Source of the DNA: Lepeophtheirus salmonis
Lineage: Eukaryota > Arthropoda > Copepoda > Siphonostomatoida > Caligidae
Reading direction: 5' to 3'
DNA: 64,000 bases
Assembly (NCBI RefSeq): GCF_016086655.4
Contig: NC_052138.2
Span: forward strand, 5,022,001-5,086,000
Of the stretch, positions 43,478 through 54,489 are shown one piece after another. How positions within the stretch are numbered: position 1 is the stretch's first letter; each line of letters opens with the position of its first letter. The position numbers and the translations under genes are program-made. The notes under the pieces were generated by a model. That model did no database searches. It was given only the letters and a program-made list of their open reading frames with translations, and was not told where the DNA came from.

Positions 43478-45390
43478 GGGAAAAAATGTCAAGGGAAAAA
43501 TGACAACGCAAAAAATAGCAAGATAAAAAAGGAAAAGTGTATAAATGGAAAAAATGGCAAGATTCTTTTAAACTGATATCTATCGCCAATATAATATATA
43601 ATAAGAGAAAAGAAAAATAAATAAACACGGCAGTGGTTCCAATGGAAGGAGTGCTAATCACTTAATTCTCCGTTATTAATTACAATATCACTAGACATGA
43701 TGGACTATTCATATTGGACAAGATTTCCCACACAAAGAAGGAGTCGATTCTTCTCTTTTGAGGCTTAGCTTTGCTTGCTTTTCTTCTTCAGATAAAGCTT
43801 CAATCTGCCATCATTCCCGTATAAATTGAAATTCAAGCATCTCCTGTTGAGTATAAACTATTTTTGTACTAATTCTTTGAGAAAATGGAAGTATTCCTGT
43901 CTTTAATTAATGAAGATCGATCGAAGCATATGAAAAACACTTCTAAATTAAAAATGTGTCACTTCATTTATCCAATTGTTTGTGTGGATTATGTTTCATA
44001 TGTTTCAACATTAAAATAATAACTAATATATCATATTCATGCTGTCATAATCATAAGTAAACATATTTATTTTATCACTAATTGATAGATGTAACTTTTA
44101 TGATTTTTTATTGATTTTTTCCTAATGAAAAAGATCTAAATTATTTGAAAGTTACGCATTTTTTAAACATCCATAAGCCCAAAATAACGATTGAAATTAC
44201 TAATTTTAATTAAATATATATTCTATTATAAATATTAGTGTATTTTGGATCAAAAGAAATGGACTAATACCCACCATGATCAAATGAAATAAAAAAGATT
44301 GTATTTTTCTGTAATCGAAAGGTAAACATGAGTTAAATAGACACAACAGTTTCACAAATACCAAAATTTTAAATACAATATAGTTAAGAGAAATATAAGG
44401 CACCTTCAATCTTTGAGGGCCTGAAACCTTCCCCTAGAATTGGCTCTAACTTTACGTACCTAAATTAACCAAATTAGATAGTTACAAGAGTTTCGAATAT
44501 ATTTTTTTAGAGCTTTTTCATCGTTATAAAATATGTATTTACATTTATTCAATAAATAAATTATTTGATGGAATTAACCATTGATAAAGGAATTTACATT
44601 AATATTTGTTTTACAAGTTAATTAATTTGGAGCTGGATTCTCATTCTAAATTGAAATGAATGAATATATAGAGTTCTAATGATCATATTCTTTGATAAAT
44701 ATCACCGAAGACCATTATTATTCATTACAAACGTAGTTACATATTCAAATGTCATTGAATCATACTACAAAAATATAGTTAAAAATTCGTTGAAAGAGCC
44801 TATAAGTCACTTTTTATGGTTCTCATACTTGGGTTGATACATTGGAAGTATGAATTCACAGTCATAGATAAACAACTTTGAAAATTCAGCCTGTTTCGTT
44901 CTCTTTGGGCAAGAAAGAAGGTTTATGAAGAGACAAAGACCATCATTCTATTGCAATTTCAGATTGCTCCAACTGTACTGAGCTTTACAGTTTTCCTCGC
45001 ACTCTCTAAGGACTCGACCTTTTGACTACCTACCCGAATCCTCTCAGTGGTTTGTCACTCTAACGCCAACCATCTCTTCTTTTGCCACATCCTGGATCAA
45101 AACGAAGTGGAAATCGCTGCTCTTGCATAGTATTTTGTCAATGCTTGTCCGTCAATCCAAGAGTCTTGTCCAATATGAATATTCCACCATATCTAATGAT
45201 TAATAACGGCTAATTAAGTGATTAGCACTCCTTCCATTGGCACCAACGTCGTGTTTGTTTATTTTTCTATTCTCTTATAATATATTATATTGGTGATAGA
45301 TATCAGTTTAAAAGAATCTTGCCATTTTTTCCATTTATACACTTTTCCTTTTTTTTATCTTGTCATTTTTTCCCTTGCCATGTTTTCCTG
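43478..45390. mobile_element. 1.9 kb inverted-repeat structure next to BTB gene
   Basis: The left arm (about 43478-43733) and the right arm (about 45148-45390) are inverted copies of each other with moderate divergence. Matching blocks are GTCAAGGGAAAAATGACAA / TTGTCATTTTTTCCCTTGC, AAAAATGGCAAGATTCTTTT, CTGATATCTATC, GGAAGGAGTGCTAATCACTT and ATTCATATTGGACAAGA. The 1.4 kb interior has no intact coding frame. Long imperfect inverted ends and ATGGCAAG/TTGCCAT motifs suggest an old DNA transposon without its transposase. Confidence 0.6.
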
Positions 45391-45654
45391 AAATCATTAG
45401 ATAAAACAGGTCGAATAGGAAAAAAAATGAATATGATATTTTATGCAACATACCTACTCTTTCCAATTGATCTCTATGCATAGTACCACCTACTTAGCAA
45501 GTACTTTATTTTCAATGTTTTGACGAAGGAAAAGTGAAGGGAAGGAGTACTCTGTGATACAATGTGATTTTATTCGTTGATAGATACAGAGATGTAACAC
45601 TCAGATTCAGTTGATTGTATGATACGAAACTGAGGAGACCCACGTCATCAAAGT

Positions 45655-45806
45655 TCTTTGTTGTACCCTAAGTAATTAATATCTAAGTCAATTCCTTGAT
45701 AGTAGTTTCAACTTCAATAAAATTTATTTAAGTATATTTTTAGAGTGAATAACAACGTATAGTATTCTTAATGTAATTTCTAACTATATTTCAGATACAC
45801 CCTAAA
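45655..45806 (+). promoter_or_regulatory. Upstream region of intact BTB gene
   Basis: This is the region shared with the two pseudogenes (TTGTACCCTAAGTAATTAAT, GTGAATAACAACGTATAGTA, CTATATTTCAGATACACC). CTATATTTCAG ending at 45794 looks like a 3' splice site 12 bases before the start codon. The matching donor GTAAGTAG of the other copies is GATAGTAG here, so if the intron exists its donor must lie elsewhere (GTAATT at about 45672 is one option). No confident TATA box or initiator was identified. Confidence 0.4.
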
Positions 45807-47102
45807 ATGAGTATGTCAGTGTCAGGCAATTCTTTGAGCCGGTGTGAACGTCTATTCGAGTCAAGACTTTTGTCTGATGTATACTTTCTGGTACATGGGG
45901 ACAAATTTGGAGAGTCTACTGATAGGATTCCTGCCCATAAAAACATTCTAGCATCAGTCAGTCCTGTATTCGAGCGGATGTTCACTGGAGAATTTAAAGA
46001 GTCAAGAAAGGAGGACAGTGATCTGGAGATTGAGGTTACCGATATTGCTCCCTCTGGATTTAGGATGATGTTGAGGTGGATTTACACAGATTATGTTATG
46101 ATGATGATTAGATCCGTATGTTCTCTTTTATATTGTGCTGAGAAATATGATTTATCCGTTCTCAAGGAAAAGTGCATTTCCTTCATTAAGAAAGCCTCCT
46201 TTCGACACCTATGTACCCTTATTTATAAGTCTAAATTACATGGTGTCATTCATTTGGTTCCTTGTTTTAAGAATACTATTGTATTAAATCCATCTCTGAC
46301 ACTCTCCTCTGACTCTGTTCGTGATATAAAAGACAATGAAGTATTAAAAGACATTTTATCATCTGATAAGCTTGATATGGATGAGATTGATGTCTTTAAA
46401 ACTGCTCTTGGTTGGGCATCATCTCAAACATATGACAAGAGTATTGATTTAAGAGAGATTCTAGGACCGTCCTTCTACTCAATTCGGTTCCCTATTCTTT
46501 CTCCGTCTGAATTCGTGAATGAAGTAATTCCATTAAAATTACTTAAAGATGAAGAGATTCTTGATGTTCTGAAATTCATTACCAAAATCCAATCCAGTGT
46601 ATCCAGTAACTTTTCTATTCAATACAGAATACGTACATGTTGCATATTTGAATCAAAATATAAGGCAAGTTTATTCACCAAAAAACAATCCATTAGATTT
46701 AAGGTGGATCATTCCATTAAGATCCATGGCTTTGTACTATACAATCCTGCTGAAGAAGGTTCAAAATTAACTGGAAGTATGTTCCTGGAAAAGGAGGATC
46801 CCATGGAAAAAGAAAAGTGTTTAGCTTCAGTAACATTTGATGTAGAATATACTGTGGAACACAGTGTCACCATAATTGACTTAGATGAACCCATAACAAT
46901 CGAACCTATGACTTTTTATAGAGTACTCATTGAATATGACCAATCTTCTTTCCAACTAAAAATTTGGGTAGGACAAGGAATAAATTACCGAGTGATAAAA
47001 GAGGGAGTTCAGTTTGATTTTAAGGATATTCCCAATGAGTATAACTACGGCTTAAATGAATCAAGGAATCAAATTCCTGGCATTAATTTTAGTCGACTTT
47101 AA
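45807..47102 (+). CDS. BTB/POZ-BACK-PHR-like domain protein, 431 aa, intact
   Basis: This is the only intact long gene, a single open exon. Residues about 19-127 form a BTB/POZ domain: LLSDVYFLVHG, then IPAHKNILASVSPVFERMFT and WIYTD, then LLYCAEKYDLSVLKEKC. Residues about 128-265 fit a BACK helical region. Residues about 295-410 fit a PHR-like beta domain (IRFKVDHSIKIHGFVLYNP, then VTIIDLDEPITIEPMTFYRV). This order is that of the BTBD1/2/3/6 group, whose members act as Cullin-3 adaptors through a hydrophobic-x-E patch, here within SPVFERMFTGEFKE. I infer, without proof, a substrate adaptor for ubiquitination. The start at 45807 is chosen because it aligns with the start codons of both pseudogenes and follows the shared CAG acceptor-like site. 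The length is somewhat below that of vertebrate relatives, with a short N-terminus. A poly(A) signal lies 112 bases after the stop. Confidence 0.92.
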   Translation: MSMSVSGNSLSRCERLFESRLLSDVYFLVHGDKFGESTDRIPAHKNILASVSPVFERMFTGEFKESRKEDSDLEIEVTDIAPSGFRMMLRWIYTDYVMMMIRSVCSLLYCAEKYDLSVLKEKCISFIKKASFRHLCTLIYKSKLHGVIHLVPCFKNTIVLNPSLTLSSDSVRDIKDNEVLKDILSSDKLDMDEIDVFKTALGWASSQTYDKSIDLREILGPSFYSIRFPILSPSEFVNEVIPLKLLKDEEILDVLKFITKIQSSVSSNFSIQYRIRTCCIFESKYKASLFTKKQSIRFKVDHSIKIHGFVLYNPAEEGSKLTGSMFLEKEDPMEKEKCLASVTFDVEYTVEHSVTIIDLDEPITIEPMTFYRVLIEYDQSSFQLKIWVGQGINYRVIKEGVQFDFKDIPNEYNYGLNESRNQIPGINFSRL

Positions 47103-47213
47103 TTTATCAACATTGAAATTAAATTTTCACGTTTCTTAAATCCATTGTATGTTATAGTGTGTATCAAACAATTATTTCAATATTATATTTTGTCATGTTT
47201 CCGCATCTTTCAA

Positions 47214-47219
47214 AATAAA
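47214..47219 (+). terminator. Poly(A) signal AATAAA
   Basis: The canonical AATAAA lies 112 bases after the stop codon of the BTB gene, in an AT-rich 3' flank. Several other AATAAA occurrences exist in the window by chance; this one is supported by its position. Confidence 0.6.
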
Positions 47220-47264
47220 ATTTTTATTAATACACAAGTCGTTCAAATTTTAGTTTAATGTGGC

Positions 47265-48010
47265 TTGTAAACAAAAAAAGCTAGCTATACTGATTTTTCT
47301 CTAATTGAGTATGGATTAGTTTGGTATTCTTAGACTAATTATATATGAACCCATCCCAGAAGTTTACAAATACTCTAAGCTCACCTAAATATGTATTCAA
47401 TCATAAACTTTGTGAATGAATTAAATTCATTCATCCGTCATAATAAAAGGATAAATTGATGGATTTTATAGCTGAAAGGGCAGGGCCATATTGGCGTCAA
47501 TATAAGTCACATTAATCAAATCAAGACCTATATTATAGTTAACAGTTTTGAGTATCCCAGAAATTATTCTACTAAGTTCCAGAAATATCTCTTTAGTATT
47601 GGCTAAGTTTATTTCATAAATGTAATTCGTCAATAAAAAGGAAAGCTAACGCAATTTAATCAAAAAGGAATGTGGGTTACATTTGTATTCGTTGACAAAT
47701 AATCCTCAATTTCTATCACCAAGAATTATTCTTATTAACCCTTTAAAAACGCCGCAAATTGAAAAAATGGATTCTCACAATTAAATGAATGAGAAATGTA
47801 TATATTTTATTTACAAGGGGCCATATCGCGGCTAAGCTTATATCCAATGAAGGCTTTAAACTGTAGATAAAAGGCTTGTGCGTCTACACTCATCCCAGAA
47901 ATTTGAATAATAAATATATAATTGACGGAAATATTGTAGTATACTGTATGTAAATTCGGATTTGCTCCCTTTTGTTCAAAATTGTTGTTATGTTGATCCA
48001 CCAAATACAC
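47265..48010 (+). repeat. T325 repeat, two units in tandem
   Basis: The first unit (about 47265-47600) and the second (about 47630-48010) both contain CATCCCAGAAATTTGAATA-type, AATCAAATCAAGACCTATA-type and GGCCATAT blocks. The second starts CGTCAATAAAAAGGAAAGCT and ends TGTTGTTATGTTGATCCACC. The array begins about 50 bases after the BTB poly(A) signal. Confidence 0.6.
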
Positions 48011-48975
48011 AATATCCTAAAAATCATTGGATTCAGAGATTGAAATCAGGACATTAAACTTGATTAATTCACATACAAGCTTGTAGATCTTGGACATTTT
48101 CACATGCATACAACACTCTTGAAAGCACATTTAACTTCAATCCCTTCGTACTCATAGTCAATTAAATTTGACAAATTATCATATTACATAAAAATTAAAA
48201 AACACATTCTTGGAATGATTTCTCTTTCTTAAAAGCGTCTTTCTTGACGCTTTTAAGGAGTGATTCGAGAGAAATATATTTAACATTTATTATGCATAGG
48301 GTTACTCTCTCGGGATCCCGGGATTTTACACCAACCGGAAATTCACGAGAAGTATTGCTATACCACATTTAATTTTTCTATAATATAAGCATATAATCAT
48401 TGATGTGGGAACCTTAGGGTTTTTAACTTTTTATTGTTATTATCAGAGGCTTCATTTGGGATTAATCATATATAAGTTCTGTACAAGTTTCAACAATGCT
48501 ATACCCAAAACACAAAAACAGTTTTTTATAGCTCAAAGAAACAAGATAGGGGCTGAGTTATAAATCAAAAAGTGATTGGCGACTCAAAAAAATAACTATA
48601 CGAAAAACTAAGTTATCTAAATTTATTCAAAATAAAAAAAGTTATGTGATAAAATGGAAAACGGTGAAAATTACAATTTCTTCGTCATTTTCAGGTACAA
48701 AAAAATAAACCCTCAATGGAATATTGAAAAATAAATTTTGTAAAATTTGTCAGGAGATTTTTTTCTATATAAATTTGACACATAAAAATCAAAAATTCGA
48801 CAAAACAGTTTTTTGAAATTTTCTGCGCAAGTTTCGATTTTGCAATTTTTTGACAAAAATAAAAAAATGGATTTCATCTAGACATACTTTTTCGTACGTA
48901 TACATATGTTGGTTTGTTAATTGAAGTTTATACAATATTATTTATATGGTATTAAATTCAATGTAATAAATACTC
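48011..48975. other. No gene; perfect hairpin at 48229-48256
   Basis: TTAAAAGCGTC (48229-48239), six bases, and GACGCTTTTAA (48246-48256) form a perfect 11 bp stem. Weaker outer pairing (ATTTCTCT with AGAGAAAT) lies around it. A TCTCGGGATCCC motif near 48310 is shared with 18755. The rest is AT-rich without coding frames. Confidence 0.5.
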
Positions 48976-48983
48976 GTATATGC

Positions 48984-49095
48984 CAAGGTTGATAGAAATA
49001 GATTTTGACAAAACACGCAACCACACACGCGTAGTGGAAGTCAAACATTAGTTGTACATGCGCTATGGTATAATATTGTATTTCTATTAACCTTG
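48984..49095 (+). mobile_element. M2 hAT-like MITE, 112 bp, with target duplication
   Basis: The left end is CAAGGTTGATAGAAATAGA. The right end is TGTATTTCTATTAACCTTG, its reverse complement with few differences. The 8 bases before (GTATATGC, 48976-48983) and after (GTATATAC, 49096-49103) match at 7 of 8, as expected for hAT-type insertion. The interior contains GTGGAAGTCAAACATTAG, the internal M2 block. Confidence 0.75.
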
Positions 49096-49103
49096 GTATA
49101 TAC

Positions 49104-49555
49104 CATATAAGTAAGTAAGGGTCTTAACATTAACAAGAAATAATATTGACCATTGTCCATGGGATTTTCTGCTCCCCTCTTGTCCGAGCAACGCCGGGTA
49201 AACATTCCTTAGTATATATGGTATATATTATAGCTTGAGCCACTCCCTCCCTCCATAAGAAATGCCACCGGTTATCATCATATACATAAAAAAATAGTAT
49301 TTTAAGGTCTGGCTTTTGTAAGAAAAAAGCTAATTGTTCAAATTTAGTCGCTTGGCATATTCAAATAAAACAAATCCATCATGTCAAAAAAGCCACCTCC
49401 CAAAAAATAAATATATAGAGGGTGTAGCAACGACGTCCGGCGCTTCATATTTCCGGAATATATGATGACACAATTGGGCAATGCCATTTTTTAGAGTGAA
49501 ATATACATATAAACCATAATGCCAAAAGACTACAATGGATTGAATAACAGAATAT
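49104..49555. other. No gene seen
   Basis: AT-rich spacer. AGAGGGTGTAGCAACGACGT near 49417 may be a Tc1/mariner-like end for the fragment that follows. Confidence 0.35.
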
Positions 49556-49559
49556 TTTA

Positions 49560-49802
49560 ATTATATTATATTTTCAGAGGAAGACTGCAGGTGTTTTGTG
49601 ATGATTTTGGTAAACAACAATCTGAATAATAGCAATGCTGAGGTCTAAAAACTGACAGGGATCGACAGGAGAAGGGTTATAGAGCTGAAGAAGGCCCTGG
49701 GGAGAACAAAACGACTCAGTACTAGGTCCAAGAATACTGCTACGACTAAGTGTCTAAGGATTTATGGTCTCCTAGCTTCCCCGAACTGTATCAGATTGAT
49801 TC
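49560..49802 (+). pseudogene. Possible transposase DNA-binding fragment
   Basis: The plus strand reads LTGIDRRRVIELKKALGRTK, then RLSTRSKNTATTKCLRIYG and ASPNCIRLIPE. Its basic, helix-turn-helix-like character fits the N-terminal domain of a Tc1/mariner-type transposase. It runs straight into the left arm of the large inverted repeat. The motif match is weak. Confidence 0.35.
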
Positions 49803-51187
49803 CAGAACACGAATTGATACAAGTATTGAGTAGTTACGTACGAGCGTGCTCATAAAAACGGAGAGTAACTCTAAGTATTTCTTTGGGAGTTATCTTCGAT
49901 ATTATTAAAGCAAAATTTGTAAATAGGATAATATCATGCAACAAAAAATTCCCATCAAATGATGTCATAAAGTAATCATAGAAAAAATCATAGTTACAAC
50001 CCTAATTGTTGGAGCTGCGCTCCGGTTTCTCGACTTAGTCCTAGTGTCCTAGTGAATGATTTTAGTAGTCATAGGTCAGCAGGTGTTATAAAACAAGCAT
50101 ATAGTCCATCATACACTCCATCGTCCTAGAATGGTAGAATTTAAATCGGGCTCTAGTTTCCAGGGGCTGCACGTGGTTCAGAACAAAAAATGAGGTTGTT
50201 ATTGAGGCCAACGGAGGCGACATTGAGTTAAATATATTTTCTAAGATTGTATCTGCGACTCAGTTTTTTTCTTTTTTGAATCAATTTCAAAATGGTTCTC
50301 ATATGGGGTTACGTGTACCACCTGGGATACATGGATGCACTCCAAGGGGTACTTGAGATTTAAAAAATATTTTGAAATAGTGCATAACTGAGGGGTGTGC
50401 ATAGGGTGTGGGTTGGAAGGGCTGTAGCCCCCCCCCCAAATCAAGGAATTTTTGTTTTTTACTAGAAAATTAAATATTTGAAACTTAATTTATTTTTCTG
50501 TAAATAACAATGGAGTTAGTTCGGTCCAACAAAAATATAATGATCTTAGACCGGTATCGGATTTCCAGTCCAAAACTCAACACTAATTACTACCCTGATT
50601 CCGGGATTCCGTTCCACGACAACTTCCCGGGGAAATGTGAACCCCTATTGCACATGTCCTGTTACGAGCCTATCTGTGGGAAAAAATCATTTTAATGACT
50701 ATGTTACTCAAAAATAAAAAAAAGTAGGATAGAAATTATAAATAGCCACTGAGGGGGTCCCTTGTTGATGCTTAATAAATTACGTTTAGCCAGCCCTTCG
50801 TGAGATCATCATAATGTCTTCAACAGATGATGATAAGGGAGAATTAATTGGAAATGACTCATGTTGGGGGTTTTGACTGTGGATTTCAACATGATGAGAT
50901 GGTGTTTCTAGATACATGGATAAATGTATGCTGTTCACTAGGACACTAGGACTAAGTCGAGAAACCGGAGCGCAGCTCCAACAATCAGGGTTGTAACTAT
51001 GATTTTTTCTATGATTATTTTATGACATCATTTGATGGCAATTTTTTGTTGCATGATATTATCCTATTTACAAATTTTGCTTTAATAATATCGAAGATAA
51101 CTCCCAAAGAAATACTTAGAGTTACTCTCCGTTTTTATGAGCACGCTCGTACGTAACTACTCAATACTTGTATCAATTCGTGTTCTG
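49803..51187. mobile_element. 1.4 kb foldback structure, 254 bp arms nearly identical
   Basis: The arm at 49803-50056 and the inverted arm at 50934-51187 are each exactly 254 bases. I count three mismatches and no gaps (C/G near 49951, G/A near 49972 and A/G near 50004 of the left arm). The outer end of each arm is CAGAACACGAATTGATACAA. The outer part of each arm includes R1 tail sequence (TTAGAGTTACTCTCCG in the right arm orientation). The 877-base centre contains a transposase-tail-like stretch (VVIEANGGDIEL, 50191-50226), an ATF fragment at 50390-50510 and a Q-like stretch at 50515-50585. It could be a foldback element or a recent local inverted duplication. No target duplication was evident. 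Confidence 0.8.
50390..50510 (+). repeat. ATF fragment in foldback centre
   Basis: CTGAGGGGTGTGCATAGGG, then GGAAGGGCTGTAGCCCCCCC, then a short AAATTAAATATTTGAAACTT array. There is no right end. Confidence 0.55.
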
Positions 51188-51194
51188 TCCTAAG

Positions 51195-51335
51195 GAGTTA
51201 TAAGTATAAAATTAATCATCGCAAAAAAAGGTCTTGCCGTTAATTAAAGTTAAAAGAGACCGAAAATAAACGTGGTAATCTTAACCATTTGAACAATGTT
51301 TACGAGGAGAGGAGCGTAGTTGTAATTTTCCAATT
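51195..51335 (+). repeat. R1 fragment adjoining the foldback
   Basis: ACCGAAAATAAACGTGGTAA, CTTAACCATTTGAACAATG and GAGGAGAGGAGCGTAGTTGT follow the R1 order. The R1 tail lies in the adjacent foldback arm on the same strand, so two R1 pieces are joined there. Confidence 0.45.
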
Positions 51336-52009
51336 CAGGAATACTTTATTTAATTCGTGAAACTCATAAAAAACTTTAATATTTCTATATTATAGATCTA
51401 TTAATATTGATATCTCTTAAATTTGCTAATATGATATGTTAGACAATGAGTAATCAAAAACTAATGGCTAACACTTTAGCCGTAGCAGTAGATTACTAGT
51501 AAATTGATAAATGATTAAAGTAATATAAGATATATTTGTGGTATTTAGTTAAAAAAAGTATGGGTAAAATTAAATAAAAACAATTGAAAAAAACGATTTA
51601 CTATTACAAAGAATAGTAATTCGAAATTTTGTGCATAGAAAATCAATCAAATTAGTGATGAAAAATGATATGACATAGAAGTTATTAATATTAATTATTA
51701 GAAATGGATTCAAAATAAAATCTTTAATAATTAATTAATACACTAATCGTCAAAATTTTACTTTTTCAAAAATCTTTTTTTAATAAATTAAATTTTGACT
51801 ACTTGCGTAATATTTAATTATTAGAGATTTTATTTTGAAGGAGGTAGAAACATGAAAAAATATCAGTTGTAGTTAAAATTGATGTACCTTAAAAACATTT
51901 TATATATGAAATTGAATTGGAATTATCATTGGGACTATTCTAAAATCAAACTAAACTCCATCTTTCATAGTTGTACAACTCATGAGATATTTTCTAGACA
52001 TATATTTAG
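51336..52009. other. No gene seen
   Basis: Strongly AT-rich with no recognised motif. Confidence 0.35.
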
Positions 52010-52080
52010 GTCTGATTTATACGACTGAACCGGGGTAAAATTCGTTCTACGACCTAGTCTCAACAGTAGTAATCACTTTG
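52010..52080 (-). repeat. Q fragment
   Basis: GACTGAACCGGGGTAAAAT and CTACGACCTAGTCTCAACAG match the Q terminus type seen at 11830 and 18420. Confidence 0.4.
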
Positions 52081-52549
52081 ATAGGACCACTAAAACAATA
52101 TTACAAACTGCTTTAAAACGTCTTTCTTAACCAAACGAAACAAAGGCTTGATGTCTCAGTTGTACTATTTTTTATGAGCTTTTTATTAATACATGGAAAT
52201 TCAAAAAAAACAACAAAAAAACAAGTAGATAGCTTAACAGTTAAGCATATGTGTTTATTTCTGATTATAAGTACATATTATGTATATAGGTAGAGAAGAT
52301 CGTTGACCTGACGCGATGGGATGCGTCAGACATGTGGTTATTGCTGTTGTTATTTACTACGCTTCTTCATGTTTAATAGATAGAAAAAAAAATTATATAA
52401 TTTTTTTGACAACACAAATACATTAAAAATAAATTACCTGGTGTCTGGGTAAATTGAACATCCCATGATTATGATCATCATTTTAAGGAATTGACAAGTA
52501 TTTCTAGGGTTGTACATTGTAAGATTTTCGTTCGGAGAACAAAACAAAA
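52081..52549. other. No gene seen
   Basis: AT-rich spacer without recognised features. Confidence 0.35.
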
Positions 52550-52726
52550 CTGCAAATGAACATGGTAACCCTGACAATTTAAAAAATAATTGGGAGGAGA
52601 GATAGAAAATGAAGACAAGTTCCACTCGGTATCAAGCAAAGACATAGCCAGGAATGAATCATCTGTCCATCCTCAATTTTACCTCAATGTGAAGATGGCA
52701 GGACTCGTAAATAAAAGCTAGCCACA
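52550..52726 (+). repeat. R1 dispersed repeat copy
   Basis: ATGGTAACCCTGACAATTTA, ATTGGGAGGAGAGATAG, CAAGTTCCACTCGGTATCAA and CATCCTCAATTTTACCTC follow the R1 order, with a shortened middle. It merges on the right with an M2 copy. Confidence 0.6.
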
Positions 52727-52953
52727 TACCATAGCACTTTTCTGAATGATGTTTGACTTCCACCACACTTTTTAATAGTTACGTCAAAGAGTATATCTCT
52801 TATCAAGAGTAGCTATATATTGCCTTATTGACTGTTATACTACATGACGTCATGCCTGTCTGTCTTGCCCAGCCGTCGGTGCCGTACATCAAATTAAAAA
52901 TTCTGGCAAACCCCATGACATTATGGGATAACCTTGTATTTCTATTAACTTTG
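52727..52953 (-). mobile_element. M2 hAT-like MITE, one end lost
   Basis: The internal blocks GCACTTTTCTGAATGATGTT, GACTTCCACCACACTTTTTA and TAGTTACGTCA are the reverse complement of the 60.7 kb copy. The right end TGTATTTCTATTAACTTTG is present. The left end is replaced by R1-side sequence. Confidence 0.6.
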
Positions 52954-53570
52954 GTATTGTAACTTTCTTTAATTGTCATTTTTTTTTGTCACATTTAAGT
53001 ACTATTTGCGGCCTTTTAAGGAATTTGTCAAAATGATGTATTTATAAAAATGAAAGACAATCAGCTGAAAAATACAAATGCAGTACAAAATTATTTGAGA
53101 AAGATCATTCTTGCTTATTTTTGTGTTGACGGATCAACAAGGTTTGTTCTTTTATGGGAACTATAATATATTTCTTTATATGTTAACGCATGAAAAAATG
53201 GCTTCACTTTTAACTCTTGTCCATTACTCATGCAGTACATATTTGGGTATGAACACGGTTACTTCAAACCTATTGCAAATTAACAAAAAAATATAAAATG
53301 AAAGTATATTTGAGGGGATGTTGGTACAGCTATGCATTTTCATGACCTCTAAAAAAGTAAACATATTCTATATTTCTACAAAAAAAAAAAAACCTGAGCA
53401 CACAAATAAATAAATGCAATAACATGGCCTTCAGCATAGCCCAATTATACCCCTACCATATTTTGAAATATCTATGCAACACAGAAACAAATAATTATTG
53501 GGTGGAGGTTTACTTGGAAATAGATTCAAGTTCAACATTCATAGTTTAAAAAAATTGTTAACATCTAAAG
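52954..53570. other. No gene seen
   Basis: TTTTTGTGTTGACGGATCAA at 53120-53139 resembles the T325 unit edge in reverse. The 61-residue frame 53111-53296 has no recognised domain. Confidence 0.35.
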
Positions 53571-53640
53571 CAGTGGTTCTCAGGCTTCCAAATTTAGCAA
53601 CCCATCTTAGAACAACGAATCAGGAAACGACTCCATTTTT
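53571..53640 (+). mobile_element. hAT-type terminal sequence without partner
   Basis: CAGTGGTTCTCAGGCTTCC followed by TAGCAACCCATCTTAG is the characteristic end of hAT-superfamily elements (CAGTGGTTCTCA, then a GCGACCC-like motif). No matching inverted end was found in the following kilobase, so this is a truncated copy. Confidence 0.5.
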
Positions 53641-54485
53641 GTGTACAAGAACATGCTATATATTGCGATTATAGATTATTTATTAAACAAATCCATCATC
53701 CAAGTAGAAAATCAGCGATCGTCATGAAGTATAAAGTAATTAATAATAAGCATACAACGCTTCATACGGAATTATTGATGCTTTTGAGTTAAGAATGATC
53801 TCTTCTCAATCCTCTTTGATTTCCTATAAGGAGCCTTGACCATCATTGACACGGTATTATTACAATTCTTGCAAAAAAAAACCAACCACTAAATGAAAAG
53901 AAAAAAAAATCTCCGAGATTCTGCCAAATTTGGGTAAATATAGAAACCAAACATATTTTGATATGGTAATAAACGTTCCACAATGCAAATCAATAATTGT
54001 TTGACAGAATCATCATCACTCCATATCATCATGATTGATTTATGACTCTCCGTCATTACCAAATTAAGATAATTAACAGTGTCTCCAATGTAGAAAAACA
54101 GAGGACCTATGACGTACATATATCATATGTACGTCCAATGTTGACGATTGTTTATTTACAAATTAAAAAAAACAACATCAACTCCCAACGATCACAATTA
54201 TCTCATCAGGTGCATCCTTTACGTTTGATCTATCTTGTATGTAGTAATTGAAATGAATAACAAAATATGTTATCATAACAAGAAAAGAGAAGTTGATTAT
54301 ACACACCTGGTGTTAGAAAAAGCATCCCTCCATTCTCAGTGTCAATCCTTTGTGACCTCCAAACCCTTTTAAAACAAATTCTAATGTATCCAATCCAACC
54401 TCTTGTTTTAAGCAAATGTTTTTTCTAATAATTATATTTTAAAACATAACCTTCCAAAAATGTTTAAGGGTTAAAAAGTTAGATT
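53641..54485. other. No gene seen
   Basis: Short frames on both strands (53889-54119, 54042-54251, 54230-54415) show no recognised domain. Confidence 0.35.
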
Positions 54486-54489
54486 GGTG

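Noticed and set aside
53571..54485. Complete hAT element starting at CAGTGGTTCTCA
   Set aside because: No inverted partner end and no transposase sequence were found downstream.
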